This document shows positions 1-12,200 of a DNA stretch of 64,000 bases, one piece after another. The stretch lies in contig CM072873.1 of NCBI GenBank assembly GCA_036937835.1, positions 13,752,001 to 13,816,000 of the forward strand, given 5' to 3'. The first letter of the stretch is position 1. The number at the start of each line of letters is the position of its first letter. The translations under genes were made by a program, and so were the position numbers. The DNA is from Pampus argenteus (taxonomy: Eukaryota > Chordata > Actinopteri > Scombriformes > Stromateidae). The notes beneath the pieces are model-generated. The model made no database searches. It was given only the letters and a program-made list of their open reading frames with translations, and was not told where the DNA came from.

Positions 1-973
1 GCTTCAAAAATGCATCTGCTAATATACAAAAGGACATATTTCCTGTCAGTGAGGTGTATAATTCAGTCACTGGGCTTTGTTAGCCGCTGTGTTAATGAAG
101 CTAGCAAGTTAACCTGCCAGTTAGCTCTCGTGGCTAAACGACAACACACACGCGACCTGAGTGCTGAATTCGGGCTCATTGGAGTCATTATGTAGTTATT
201 AATATGTGTCATCAGTCTGAGAATCGTCGCTGTCACTCTGGTTTAATAAAACATCACCTATAACCCAGCTGCTGTCTTGTTAAATTTGGCGAGACCAACA
301 TTAGCTAGCGTGGAGCTAATATGACCCAACTTAACTTACGCTGTAATTGTATTGTATGAGTCTGATTGTATGAGATTATTATCTTTATTGCTATTTTAAT
401 GATCTCTTGTTGTTGTTATCTGCTGAGACATTGCCATAACCCAAGTAATATTGGAAAAGTTAATGACTGACTCCTCCATGAAGCTGCTGAAACGTGCCGT
501 CAGTTTTTAGCCTTCGTTGCTGAGCTTTTGTGCAGATTGTCTTTGTGTTGTCGCTGAATATCAGTTGATAATCAATTAAGACACACAGATATGTTTCACA
601 TGTAACACTGGAAATGTCTCATTTTTGTTCCAGAGAGATGCAGTGCTTGTCCAGATCACAGAAACAGAGCCAGGTGTACATGGAAGCCCACTGACACAGG
701 AAAAGGTGCATCCACATTTTCAATAACAGAATGAGTACAATGAAAAAAAGTCTAGTAGCCAAAGTATGAAAACGGTGTATAAAAATAGTCATAGTAAAAA
801 TAGTTTTTTGAGCTTATTGTACTTGTGCATTTGTGACAGACATTGTAAATGTGAATATTAAGGTTATATTGCTCGATATGAATATGATATATGAACTAAA
901 GACAACTTATGGTTATGCGTTTCAGCCGTAGGTTTGCACTTTTTTAGCCTGCTGAAGATCACTACAGTTCAAG
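1..973. other. Upstream region and 5' UTR of exd2
   Basis: No coding gene is seen here. A possible non-coding 5' UTR exon lies at 634-705, with an acceptor after a T-rich tract and a GT donor at 706-707. The exon carrying the start codon appears to begin at 948, after a TTTTTTAG acceptor. The transcription start cannot be fixed from sequence alone. Confidence 0.35.
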
Positions 974-3900
974 ATGTCTCAACGAGGGCCTTTAACTGCG
1001 GTCATCACAGCAGTACTGGGAGCAACCTTAGGAGGGCTGCTCATATGGCGAGTGTACCGCACAAAGAGGAAGAGGCTGCCTTCCATCCAGAAGGTGGCTG
1101 ATCCTGTGGAAGCTCCGTGTCCTGTGGGAAATCAATTTACATCTGTCGAGTATCAATACACCCAGCCGCCGCATCTTCTCGAGAAGGAATATAAGGCGGC
1201 GGAGTGTCAGACCACACAACTACCCCATTATGTACAGATACCGTCTTCTGAACAGCTGTTGGGGGTGAAACCAGTGATGGTGAGCTCTGAAGAGGAATGG
1301 CAGCAGCTGTGGCCGCTGATGCAAAAGGATCTCTCAGTCTTCCCTGTGCTGGGGCTTGACTGTGAATGGGTAAAGGCTAAAAGCGTAAGAAATACCTTTT
1401 GCATGTTTTGGTATAGACAGAGGAAAAATCCACCCTGAAATTGGAGCCAACCTTTTTTTTTTTTTTTTTTGTTTTTGTTTTTTTAGAAATGACTATTGGA
1501 ACAACATGAACTGCAACAATTAGTAGATTAATTGATTTAGCGATTAGTTGATCCACAATAAATTTGTCATTTTAATTTCTAATTTTAAATTTGCTGCTTT
1601 CAGCTTCTCATATGCGATAACTTAATGCTGTCTCTGCCATGCGGAAGTTTAATCACAAATCTGTAACTATTTTGATAAACTATTGAATTATGCAAACATC
1701 CACCACTGTACCAGCTTCTCTATGATTAATCTAAGATTATCAGAGTGGTGGAATTTTCCTTTATAACATCATCAGCATTTCAGCTTTTTTGTGTTCTTGT
1801 CTGATCTGGCTGCTGTTTTTCCGGTGCAGGTATCTGTGAAGGGCCGAGCGTCTGCGGTCTCCCTGGTGCAGATGGCCTCGTATTCAGGTTTGTGTGTCCT
1901 GGTGAGGCTGCTGACATTTCGCAGCGAGCAGCAGCCGTTCCCGCTCAGCTTAATAGAAGTCCTCCGTGATCCCCATATTTTGAAAGTCGGTGTTGGCTGC
2001 TACGAAGACGGCAAGCGCCTGACGCGTGACTACGGTCTGTCACTGACATGCACAGTTGACCTGCGCTACCTTGCTTTACGACAGAGGTACAGTTTGGTTG
2101 ATGTTTGATTTTTAGAAACTGACTTTTTGCACATTGTTTGTTGTTTATCACATTTTGGCAAGATATATATAAAGGGTAAATTATCTCTTTCTATTCTGTC
2201 TCTATTTTTAGGCAAGCTACAGTAAATAATGGACTTAGTCTGAAGTCTTTGGCTGCAGATCTGTTGAATGTATCTCTAGATAAATCCATGGAGCTGCGTT
2301 GCAGTGACTGGGAGGCAGATCAGTTGACACTGGAGCAGGTAGTAATTCAGTGTATTATAGGGCTTTGCACTTTTCATACATGTTACTATTACCTACATTG
2401 TTTTTGACTTCACTTTGACTCCTGTGTTTTTTTTATGTTGAGCAACTATAATACAATCATTGATCATTGTAAGAAAAATCTGAATATGGAGTTCAGAGTG
2501 GGGAAAATACTTTTGGAACCAACAGCTTGATCCACTACACAACTTCATGCTTGTGTCCTTCTTTTCTAAATCATTATCTTTTCACTGCAGATGACTTACG
2601 CTGCCAGAGATGCTCAAGTTTCCATCGCTCTGTTCCTACATCTCCTCGGCCTCCGCTCTGAAGCCAGCCCCGCCTCTACCAGTGGGAGCTCTTACTCTGA
2701 GTTAGCTGCCCGCTGCCAGGGGCTGGTAGATGTGCCTTTCAGGGGCCGAGGAGACGGAGACGACAGGGCCGCAGATGGAGAGAGGAGGCGGAGGACGCGG
2801 AAACAACCTGTTTATGAAAGCCCAGAGTCTGGAGATCAGCAAGTCCCAGACCCTCGAAAGAATAGCAAGAGGAAACCGCTGGGTGTGGGCTATTCTGCCA
2901 GGTGAGGGAGACAAAAACCTGAAATGTCCTCCTTATTAAGACGATGTTGTTGATGTTTGCATTACTTCATGCTAATACATTCTGAATAATGCTGATCCAG
3001 AATCGGCCTTAAAACATGGAAGACTTTGTGTTCAGCAGCCTCTCACTTTGCCTGTTACAGGAAGTCTCCTCTCTATGATAACTGCTTCCTCCATGCTCCA
3101 GATGGCCAACCTCTGTGTACCTGCGACAAGAAGAAAGCCAAATGGTACCTAGATAAAGGAATAGGAGGTACACTAGATAACTCTGATGTGTAAAAAATTA
3201 AATAAAATATACTTTAAGCTACAACATGCAACCTAAAAAAAATCCCCACATTATTCAGTGTCTTTGAAGCCTTCATGTGTTAAAGAAGCAGGTGTTGAAC
3301 AGTAAACAGACAGTTTATCTGATGTTTTCAAAAAGATCTTGTCTGCTGTGACTTCCTGGAGCTTCATTGGCTTCCTGCTATATAGCTGCTGGTCAGTTTC
3401 TTTGCCCACAGCAACTGATTTATGATCCAAAATTTCTTAAACATTACTGACATGTCTCAGACAGAGGAGACATTTAGGCACAAGTACACAGGACAACAAA
3501 TCTAAAATGTTGCATTGTTGTAGCTTTCAGTCTACTGGCTCGATTATTATGGTTATTCTGAGGTAGTGAGAATGTTACGGTTGAGGGTTAGACTGGGTGT
3601 TGCTCTGTGCTTCGTTCAGTACAGTGTCCCTCACTGTAAGGCAGTCTTGTGAAAGAGAATCAGATCATGAAGTTATAACATTAATTGTTTTTACCTCAGT
3701 GCTCCAGAGTGAAGACCCTTTTGTTGTGAGGTTGCTGTTTGAGCCATCAGGACGTCCTGACTCCCAGCAGGACTACTATCTCACTGCGAAGGAGAATCTC
3801 TGTGTGGTCTGCGGCAAAGCAGATTCCTATATTAGGTTTGAAACACTTTGTATACATTTTAAGTCTTCTCGATTCATCTGAAAATGTCCCCTGAAATCTG

Positions 3901-5022
3901 TCTGTCTGACAGTACTCTAAAAACACTTTTTGCACTAAGAATCATGTTTTCTTTAAGATCACAATTTCATTTTGGAGCACCATAATTACATGACATATCT
4001 GATTTTAATTCATAATGTGCTCTGATCCCACAGGAAAAACATTGTGCCACATGAGTACAGACGGCATTTTCCCACAGAGATGAAGGACCACAACTCCCAT
4101 GACATCCTGCTGCTCTGCACCAGCTGCCACGCCGCCTCCAACGTGCACGACAGCTTCCTGAAGCAGCAGCTGGCTGACGAGTTCGCCGCCCCTCAAGGCT
4201 GCGAGGAGGGAGTCCGCCTGCTGGAGGACTCAGACCGACGTCGGGTACGTTCAGCAGCTCGGGCTCTGCTCACTGCCGGGGATGGACTACCGGAGCAGCG
4301 GCGAGAGGAGCTGCAGGCTCTGATCAAAAGCTTCCTCCACATGAACGAGGAGCAGGAGCTGACGGATGAGGCTCTGCAGGAGGCCGCCAGTTTGGAGACG
4401 AGGTGAGTTTCCATTCATGCTGCGCGATTACTGATTTACACTGTTACTCTAACAAATATTGTTGTAGCTGTAACTTGTAAGTGCTGTCTTGTGGACGATG
4501 TCATGACATATCTTTTGTGTTTCTGAACTTATTTCTTGTAACTAATCAGCCAACATATAACACCTTTTTATTTCTGTTAACACTTTTCAATATTACAAAG
4601 TGCTTTACATAAAATTTAAAGAGACATCCTCCAGATATCTATATATCTGTGGCAGATAATCACAGCCTGTATGATTCATCAGAAATGCTCATGTTGTACT
4701 CATGTACTGCAGGCAGTATGTATAGAGCTGAATCAGTTGTATTGCCAGGCAGTTCATTGCACAGATTCTGCACTCGCCTTCTGACCGCTCCTCTCTCCTC
4801 TGAAGGATATTCAACGAGGCGTACGTGCCTCACGGCCTGAAGGTTGTGCACGCTCACGCTGAACAGGGCCTGCGGGGCCTGATGGACCTGGAGCGTCGTT
4901 GGAGACAGCACTTCCTTACCACCATGCGCCCACACCACCTTCCTCCTCTCTGGTCCGTCGACCATAACCACAGCAAGTTCCTCCGCAAGTACGGAGAGGA
5001 CCTGCCCATCAAACTCAACTGA
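974..5022 (+). CDS. exd2: Exonuclease 3'-5' domain-containing protein 2 (EXD2)
   Basis: EXD2 is a DEDDy-family 3'-5' exonuclease linked to DNA end resection and to mitochondrial RNA and translation. The coding exons are 974-1369, 1830-2086, 2212-2338, 2591-2901, 3061-3167, 3700-3835, 4034-4402 and 4806-5022, giving 639 aa (human about 621). Residues 7-25 form a hydrophobic anchor followed by basic residues, which fits the outer-mitochondrial-membrane anchor known for the family. The exonuclease motif I is D129-x-E131 in LGLDCEW, and motif III is Y263 to D267 in YAARDAQ. A C-terminal zinc/HNH-like module has C434-x2-C437, H451, H464-N465 and C473-x2-C476-H477. The C-terminus (WSVDHNH ... GEDLPIKLN) matches the family. 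The start ATG is the first codon of the membrane anchor. Residues 282-355, after the exonuclease domain, are polar and low in complexity, as is common in fish copies. Confidence 0.96.
1515..1625. repeat. Dispersed fish repeat fragment (GATTAATTGATT-type)
   Basis: This sits in exd2 intron 1. The run of rearranged ATTAATTGATT and GATTAGTTGA words followed by CTTTCAGCTTCTCA resembles an abundant unclassified teleost repeat. Copies of the same kind occur at 29405-29660 and near 45075-45190. The identification is from memory of the repeat and was not searched. Confidence 0.5.
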
Positions 5023-6400
5023 CTGTCGGTCCCTGCAGAGGAAACGAGCAGCTACAGAACGAGATGGGGGAACTTAATTTTCTCATTCACTGGTCAAAAT
5101 ATTTGATTGAAATTGAAACTTCGGCAGCCACTCTCACTTTTACAAGCCAAATGGCTTTTTAGGACGGAAGAGATTGTTGTTCTACCAGGATGAATGCACT
5201 AATCTACCAAACAAGTCCGAATTGCTGCCAGCATCTGGCTGCTGTCAAGTTCACACTCTAGTAACGAGGCCATGATGAGTGTGTGAGTGAGTACACTGAT
5301 CTGCGATGTACTGGAGGGCCAGTGAGACGCTGCTAGGTTTCCGCCTACACCCTGAATGAATTCAAGCATAGACTCCCTGTGGAGAAGAAAGCCAGCACTG
5401 AATCTGAAAAACACTAACCTCACTTAAAACACCACGGTGGATGTCATGTCGTTACATATGGACACTTTTTTATGAACGAAAATGTACAATTATTTATGAA
5501 AAACAATTATTGAAAATGGATTTACAAACTGATTTTTAGAAAAAGCTGTAGCCTGCTCTTAATTCCCCCTTAAATTTAATAAAAATTCCCCCTCCCCCCT
5601 GCAGGTTGGCAGCTTATCTGAGAATAAACGATTTGCTTTGCAGAAAGAGGGTCATTTTAATATGACGTTAAATTATTTTTGGCGCTCCCTTCCTGCTTTT
5701 TGTTTTCTGTCTATTGTCTGTTTTAAGTCAATAGATAAAGGATGAGTTTCCCAGCCGCATCTTGACATGAAATTTCATCTTTTCCTGGTTCCTTTCTTAA
5801 AAGATGAGCTTCATCTTGAGGTGCCGTTGGGGCCTGAATGTGTTCATCCATCTCTTTCCATGTCTTTTGGTTTGTGTTTTTTTGCAGGGGGGAGACCAAC
5901 GCTAACCAAATCGAAGTTGGCTCATTCAGTTGATCATGTAAAGTCCTGATGTTGACACGTCGTGCTTCTGATTCTTCTGACGGTTTGGGAAATCTTCATG
6001 GCTCATGTTTTAATGTGCCTCCTAATCCCCAAAAACCAGACTGGAGGCTCGTTGCAGCTTCTGGACGTGACCTCGCTTCCGTTTACAGTGATTTCATCGC
6101 GAATCTAATCTACACAATAGGAAAGAAAATGGTGCCAACTCCTAAGAGTGATTATAATAATTACCTTAAAACTACCCCCCTCCCTTTGCAAAGCAGACTT
6201 GCATCTTTTGAGTGTGATAAATGTATTTCCATAATATGAAACTTTAAATTATGAAAATAGCTGCTTTATCTTTATTTGTATTCAGATGTAAGCCCCAAAG
6301 CTGTTTTTGTTTTCCTAAAATTGTTAACAAATAAAAGTTTGTATTAACCTTCTTTTGTCATAAGTGAACTTAAAGACACAACCACACTGTTTCATTGTTG
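5023..6400 (+). other. exd2 3' UTR with alternative poly(A) signals
   Basis: The stretch is non-coding and AT-rich. AATAAA hexamers on the + strand are at 5578-5583, 5623-5628 and 6330-6335. The last one fits the end of a long 3' UTR just before the convergent neighbour. The open frames at 5767-5949 and 5949-6239 have no family resemblance and lie in this UTR. Confidence 0.55.
6330..6335 (+). terminator. Distal poly(A) signal of exd2 (AATAAA)
   Basis: An AATAAA is followed by GT/T-rich sequence. It lies about 75 bp from the opposing AATAAA of the minus-strand gene. Confidence 0.5.
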
Positions 6401-6409
6401 TTTTGTTTT

Positions 6410-9217
6410 TTTATTTCTTACAAAATCACAGTTTAATAAATAGTCTGTAAAAATGAGTACAAAAGCGGTTTTCTTAACATTTCATATATGAATCACTCGT
6501 GACTTTCAGGTCAAAGGAGTCTTTAGTTGGATTTTTGTCATGAATGACATTTCTTTTTTTTTTTTTTTTTTTTTTTTTTCCTTTTTATTTTTTTTATTTT
6601 TTATTTTTTACAATCTAGTTTTGCTGAATTAAGGCCTCTCGATTTTGGCATCAGAACAATCTGTCAGTCAAATGTTTTTGTATCTGAAGTTGAATTGGTG
6701 TAGAGTTATGAGCTCCCCTGGTTTCACAGTTAAGTCAGGAAAAGTAAAAACACATTTTAAAAAAAAACCAACAAAATAACCAAAATGGCTCAACATGCAG
6801 ATGTAATCCCTTTGTCCTAAAATGTTGACAAAACGAAAGCACATTTCTAATGGTCAGTGTTTGACACTGCAGACATTTGCAACGGTAACAATGGCACATG
6901 AGGCTGCTTCATTGAAGGGGATTCCAGCAAAGTTGACTTCTGAGGAGTTACTTCATCTTGAATTCAACAGGAGGAAATTTAGACCAACTTTGGGACAAAA
7001 AAAAAAAAGTAACTTTTGGTGGAATTCCCCTTTTAAGAAGTTAAGTGGTGACAAGGAGTGCAATCCTGTGTTGTGAACGACACTCTGACATCTTTACTGC
7101 ATTACAGCGAAACCTCTGTTAGGGTGGAAACACACCTGAAGATTTAAGTTTATTTTACACTCAACATGTATTTTTTTTTAAATTTGGGACAAATTCTGTT
7201 AACAATCCTCTTGTGTGAGTCCACCCGCACTACCGCAGAGGGTTTCAACACTAAATTACTGCATATTATATATATATATATAACTCCTTTTGTTCATTCC
7301 AACAAAAGACAATTTTACACATTAAAAAAAAATGACAGGAAATGAGAAGGCCTGTTTGATTTAGTCCCAAATCTCTTTTCAATCAACTTTTTTTGTTTTT
7401 TTTTGGAAGGGACAGGTTACTTTCACATTTCTAAACACTAGATGTTACAGTATTTAAAACATCACATTAATAAATCTTTTCTTTGCAGATTCAATTTCCT
7501 TAAAGGTACACTGAATTACTATAAGGCATATTCTAAAACATTTCCAATTTGAAAGTCCAACCTCAACCCTCTTAACAGTATCTTCAAAAGATCAAAAATT
7601 TTGAAGCACATTTTCAATTTATATTACAGAAAAAAAAAAAAAGTAAAGATATTCTTGCAGCTTTTACATTTTGGTAAAAAAATCCATCTACAAAGAATAT
7701 TTTGCACACGTTTCATGTGGGAGAGTTGTGTAATATATAAATGAAACTCAACTCTCTGATGAATTTCATATGAACAAAAATTCACATTTTTCACACAGAC
7801 CGATAAAAGATTGTCACGTTAACATAACATAGACGTTGCAAAAAAAAATCATATATTGCTCCACAATGGCTGCGTGAAAAAATAAAAAAAAATCTTCGGC
7901 TTTAGTACAGCAGGCTACAAACCAATAATTTAATAAATAATAAACGTGGTTTGTATGAAGCGGATGATTCCTCCAGTTTTTGGTCAAAGGTTTTGATGAT
8001 GCAGAGAGGCTCAAGTTCTTGTACGGTGCGGTTTTGGTGATTTTTCTTTCTTGTAACTGCAATGTTTTTTAAATGGTCGTTTATGTTGTTAAGTGAGCCC
8101 TTGAAACAAGTTTGAAATGCTTTTTCTAAAGTACGCGGGCTTTGATGGCAAAATAAGTTTTAATAAATAAAGTTTTAATTAATCAATTTTGAAAAAAACA
8201 AAAAAAACAAATCCGATTTGCAAGACAGGCAAAGATCTCCCTCCTCACTGCACCACCACTGCTCCTAACAACCCTAGCTCATTATTGCTTGCATGTTAAT
8301 ACATACACAGTAAGGGAAATCATTCTTGTCTAGAAATATTTTACAGACTCAGACTCCAGCATGAATGACAACAAAGGTCCGAACTTAGGAACAAAACAAA
8401 TTTCTTTGTGGCCCTCTCGGGTTTCTTTCTGCTTTAACGAGGACAGACTCCGGTTTCTTAGGAAGAGACACAACACGGACATTTGCTGGTGTATTCAGGA
8501 TGTAGCAAGTCACAAATTCTTTGGAGTTTCATTCAATAAGCCGAGATGATAGGAGTCTGCGGGCATTTTTATGTACTGTCCCGTCACTGGATGCAATGTT
8601 TTCAACATGCTCTCTTTAGATCCACGCACACACACACGCGCACGCACACTAACGTACTGCTTTTCTCGATGCAACTCATCTGAAAACACAATTGGCACCG
8701 ATTTATTAAAATAAATACCCTGGAAGCTTGGCACTATGCAAAAGAAAAATACACATTTTTGAAAGAAATCTTATTTTTAAAAAAAACTATTGAATAATCT
8801 CAGTCTAGTCCACGTTTTCATTATCCTCACTATTACTTATATACTATATGCTGATGAAGGTTACACCAGTGTCGTAAACCTCTGAATGACTTAACTACCA
8901 CTGAAACAATATAGCTCCTATTCAAATAGATTTGTTTTTCCACAAACGTACATCAAAATGAAGTATCTAACATCTATCGGACAATAGATAGTGCTGTTGT
9001 CTGGTATGCATCTCGTTATAGTGCCTCTTCATTTTTTTTTTCTCATATCTCATCTGTCAAACAATCAGTTTCTTAAAAGTAATCTTCGAAAAACCCCCAG
9101 AACAAAATCTCTTTTAGTTCTCGGAACAGACAAGAAAGTCAAGATTTCTCCTGTGTTTTATTCCGCCTCAGACAGATGTTTCTGTATCTGTGCGGATGTT
9201 TGTCAGAGCAGATTACC
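6410..9217 (-). other. Long 3' UTR of the BICRA-family gene
   Basis: This is non-coding. On the minus strand an AATAAA reads at 6415-6410, which would give a 3' UTR of about 2.8 kb. A closer AATAAA is at 9162-9157, so a short form is possible. The stretch holds poly(T) at about 6551-6600, several short A/T tracts and a TA run near 7266-7282. No other gene was recognised. Confidence 0.45.
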
Positions 9218-12200
9218 TCACAGGTGTCCCTCCAGGATGCTGGTGACAGCCTGGTCCAGTGAAGGGCCTGACGTGGCCCTGGTCGGGGCAGCGGAGGGGC
9301 CCTGCAGGCGCTGAAGCTCCAGGATGCTGTCGATGGCACTCTGTAGATGTTCACTGAGCATGTCCTCTTGGAGGGGGGGAGGTGGCGGGCTGAACCGCTG
9401 CTCCAGCCGAGGCGATGCATCCAGCCTGTAGCATTTCAGTTTTGGAGCGCTGGCATCTCTAGGAGGCAACTCAAAGCAAGCAGCCTGTGCCTCTGGCATA
9501 GAAAGAGGATTTGGGGCTTTCATTTTGGAAAAGAGTGCTGTCTGTAGGACCTCCTCAGCAGCTTTACCGGGCGGAGTTCCGTTGGACATCTCCTCGCTGT
9601 GCTGAGGATGCTGGGGTGCTCCATTGGGTGCCTGAGAGTGGCGTTTGTTCGCAGCTCCGCCGCCGTTGGTCAGCTGCCCTGTGTGGTCCCTCTTCAGTCC
9701 CGGGTCACAGGCCGAGTTGTGAACCACCTTACGGGAGCCGGACTCCTGCTTGATGGTGAGCCTGAGAGCCCCGCGGGAGCTGGAGCGGTATGTCTTAAGT
9801 CCTGGAGGCCGGTCAGACAGTCTGGTCCAGGCTGGTGGAGAGTAGGGGCTGCCAGAGGGGCCAGAGGAGGGCGCACCATCAGGGGAAGACGCTGATGTAG
9901 CCAAGGCCATTATAAATGACTCTGAAATAACGAGAAGCAGAGATAACTAACCAGCATCACCATGTTTGACCTCTTAAACCCCACACTGGATCAAATAAAT
10001 AAGTGGAGTCACAATTTCCCTGGTTCTACATGGGTTCAAAGAAACGTTTTAAAAACAATTTAAAAATACGCTGTCAAAAGCAAATTTAAGGACATTTATG
10101 CATATCGTATGGCCCTTAATCATAACGTTACAGCTAGCTTATTCAGAGGCAAAAGATCTTTAATTGAGATCATTAAAAACTGGTAGTCTTCTAGTGGATA
10201 TTCATAAAAATATTGAGGAGGAAAACAGATCCTGTGTTTCTTTTGTATTGTGTCTGTCTAGTGACCCAGGGTTGTCATAAACTCGTGTTTTTTTAGACTC
10301 TATGTTTTTGTTATTTTGGTTTCTTGTCATTTCCTGTGTTTTCAGCTGTTTTGGTGTTTTGAACCTACTTATGTTTTCTGTGTGTTTTGTGTTTTTCTCC
10401 TCCTGTGTCCTGTACTCCTCCCACCGCCTTTTTCCCTCCACACCTGCTCTGCATCACCCTCGTCAGCCCCGCCCTGCTCCCTGTGTCTTCCCAGCTGTGC
10501 TCTGCCCTATTGCCTGATTAGTTCAGTTTGTATATCAGTCCTATTTGGTTGGCGTGTGTGTGGTTTGTTTTGTTGTAGTCTGTTTTAGTTTTTACAGTCA
10601 TGCCTTACCGGCACTCTTTGTCCTGTTAGTTCTGTTCCTACGCCTGCAAATATATATATAAACTAAATGAGGTAAAAGGAGATTTGTATATCAGAATCTG
10701 TTCTATATTGGGGGTTATTGCAGCCAAGCCTGACATTTAACAGTTTTCTCTTTTCCAACTTCTTGCTGCTTTAATTTCCTCTCAAAAGCCTCTCAAACTT
10801 TTTTTATTTATTTTTATCATCATGCAGTCTCTCTCAGCACAATGCTGCACCACATTTACACCGCTTAATTACTTATTCACACCTGGTAGCTGCTCCAAAG
10901 CAAATATGGAGGTTAGGGTGAGGTGCCGCTAAATAAAAAAAAGTAAAAGAAAAGAGGGAGTGTCACTTATTCCCCTAATTTCCCTGTCCATATTTTCTCT
11001 CTGAGTCCTGGGCTTTGAAACCACATCTTTCACACATTAACAGTGCCTCCGTGTAAATAAAGTAGGTGGTGATGATGTTTGTGTTTCCCTGCTGGGACAC
11101 TGACCTGGGTCTCTGCGGGCTCGCCGTCTGTCCTCTGCTAAAGCGTATCGTTCTGCCTGGAGGAAGAGACGCTCCAGCATCACCATCTCTGCTGACGGAC
11201 TCTCCTGCTGTGGAAACCAGTTCACATCCCATCACACACACACAGCTTGTACTGTCTGCTCCAGACTGTACTGAGAAGATCACTATGTTTAGTTCATTTA
11301 CATCCCAGCTGCTCAATTACAAACGTACAACAGAGTTTCAGTGCCAATGTGACTATTTTTAGTCACTCTGTTTAGTTTTATTCATTTACTCATGATGAAA
11401 TTTGTCAGGTGCTTTTTGAAGTGACTGAATTGTAGGTTAATCAATATCCCACCCTGATATAGTTTTGAGTTTACAGTGACAGAGAAAGAAAGCAGTGTGC
11501 TGTGTGTGTGTTACCTGGGCTTCTCTAACCAGTAGCTGCCTGTATTTGTTGACCATGTCCTTGGTGCGTTTCAACAGGAAACCAGACACGGTGTCAAACT
11601 CCTGGTCCACTGCAGGAAGTGAAACATCATCACAGTCAGAATAAATATGTGCATGAAATAATTTGCACCCTAATGTAGTTAAAGTTAAAGAAAATGCATG
11701 TTTGCTTCATTATTAAAATAAAACACTATGTTTATTAGTTATTGGCCAAAGTTTTTTTAATACAATTAATGATTTTGGATTGACAACTGTTAACTCATTG
11801 TCATCTTACTGTGTACACTAACATGTTCTTATTAGTTTTTAGTTTCTAAATAAAAGACAGATAAACGTTGTATCAACCAGGATATAGTGCTTATTTGTAG
11901 CATATCCTTAATTTATGTCATCCAGTATCTAAATTGTACCATATGTGTTCTCATTTTGCCATCTAAGTTACCAGTTTGTCAGTTTGTTTTGATATCAACA
12001 ACAGATGGTTCATTTTGGGAACAAACTTCAGTTAATATCCACAGAAAAGGAAATGTGAATCAGTTTGGCAGCACAGATCAGAGAAAGACAAAATCAACTC
12101 ACTGATCACAGCTCACTGACCTAAATTGAAGTCATCCTGAGTGGGCAGGTGACCGGCGCAGGTGTGGTACGGCAGCAGGCGCCTCACAGCGTCCTTCAGT

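Noticed and set aside
5767..6239. Two consecutive + strand open frames after exd2
   Set aside because: They lie in the probable exd2 3' UTR, have no recognisable motif and show AT-rich, non-coding codon use.
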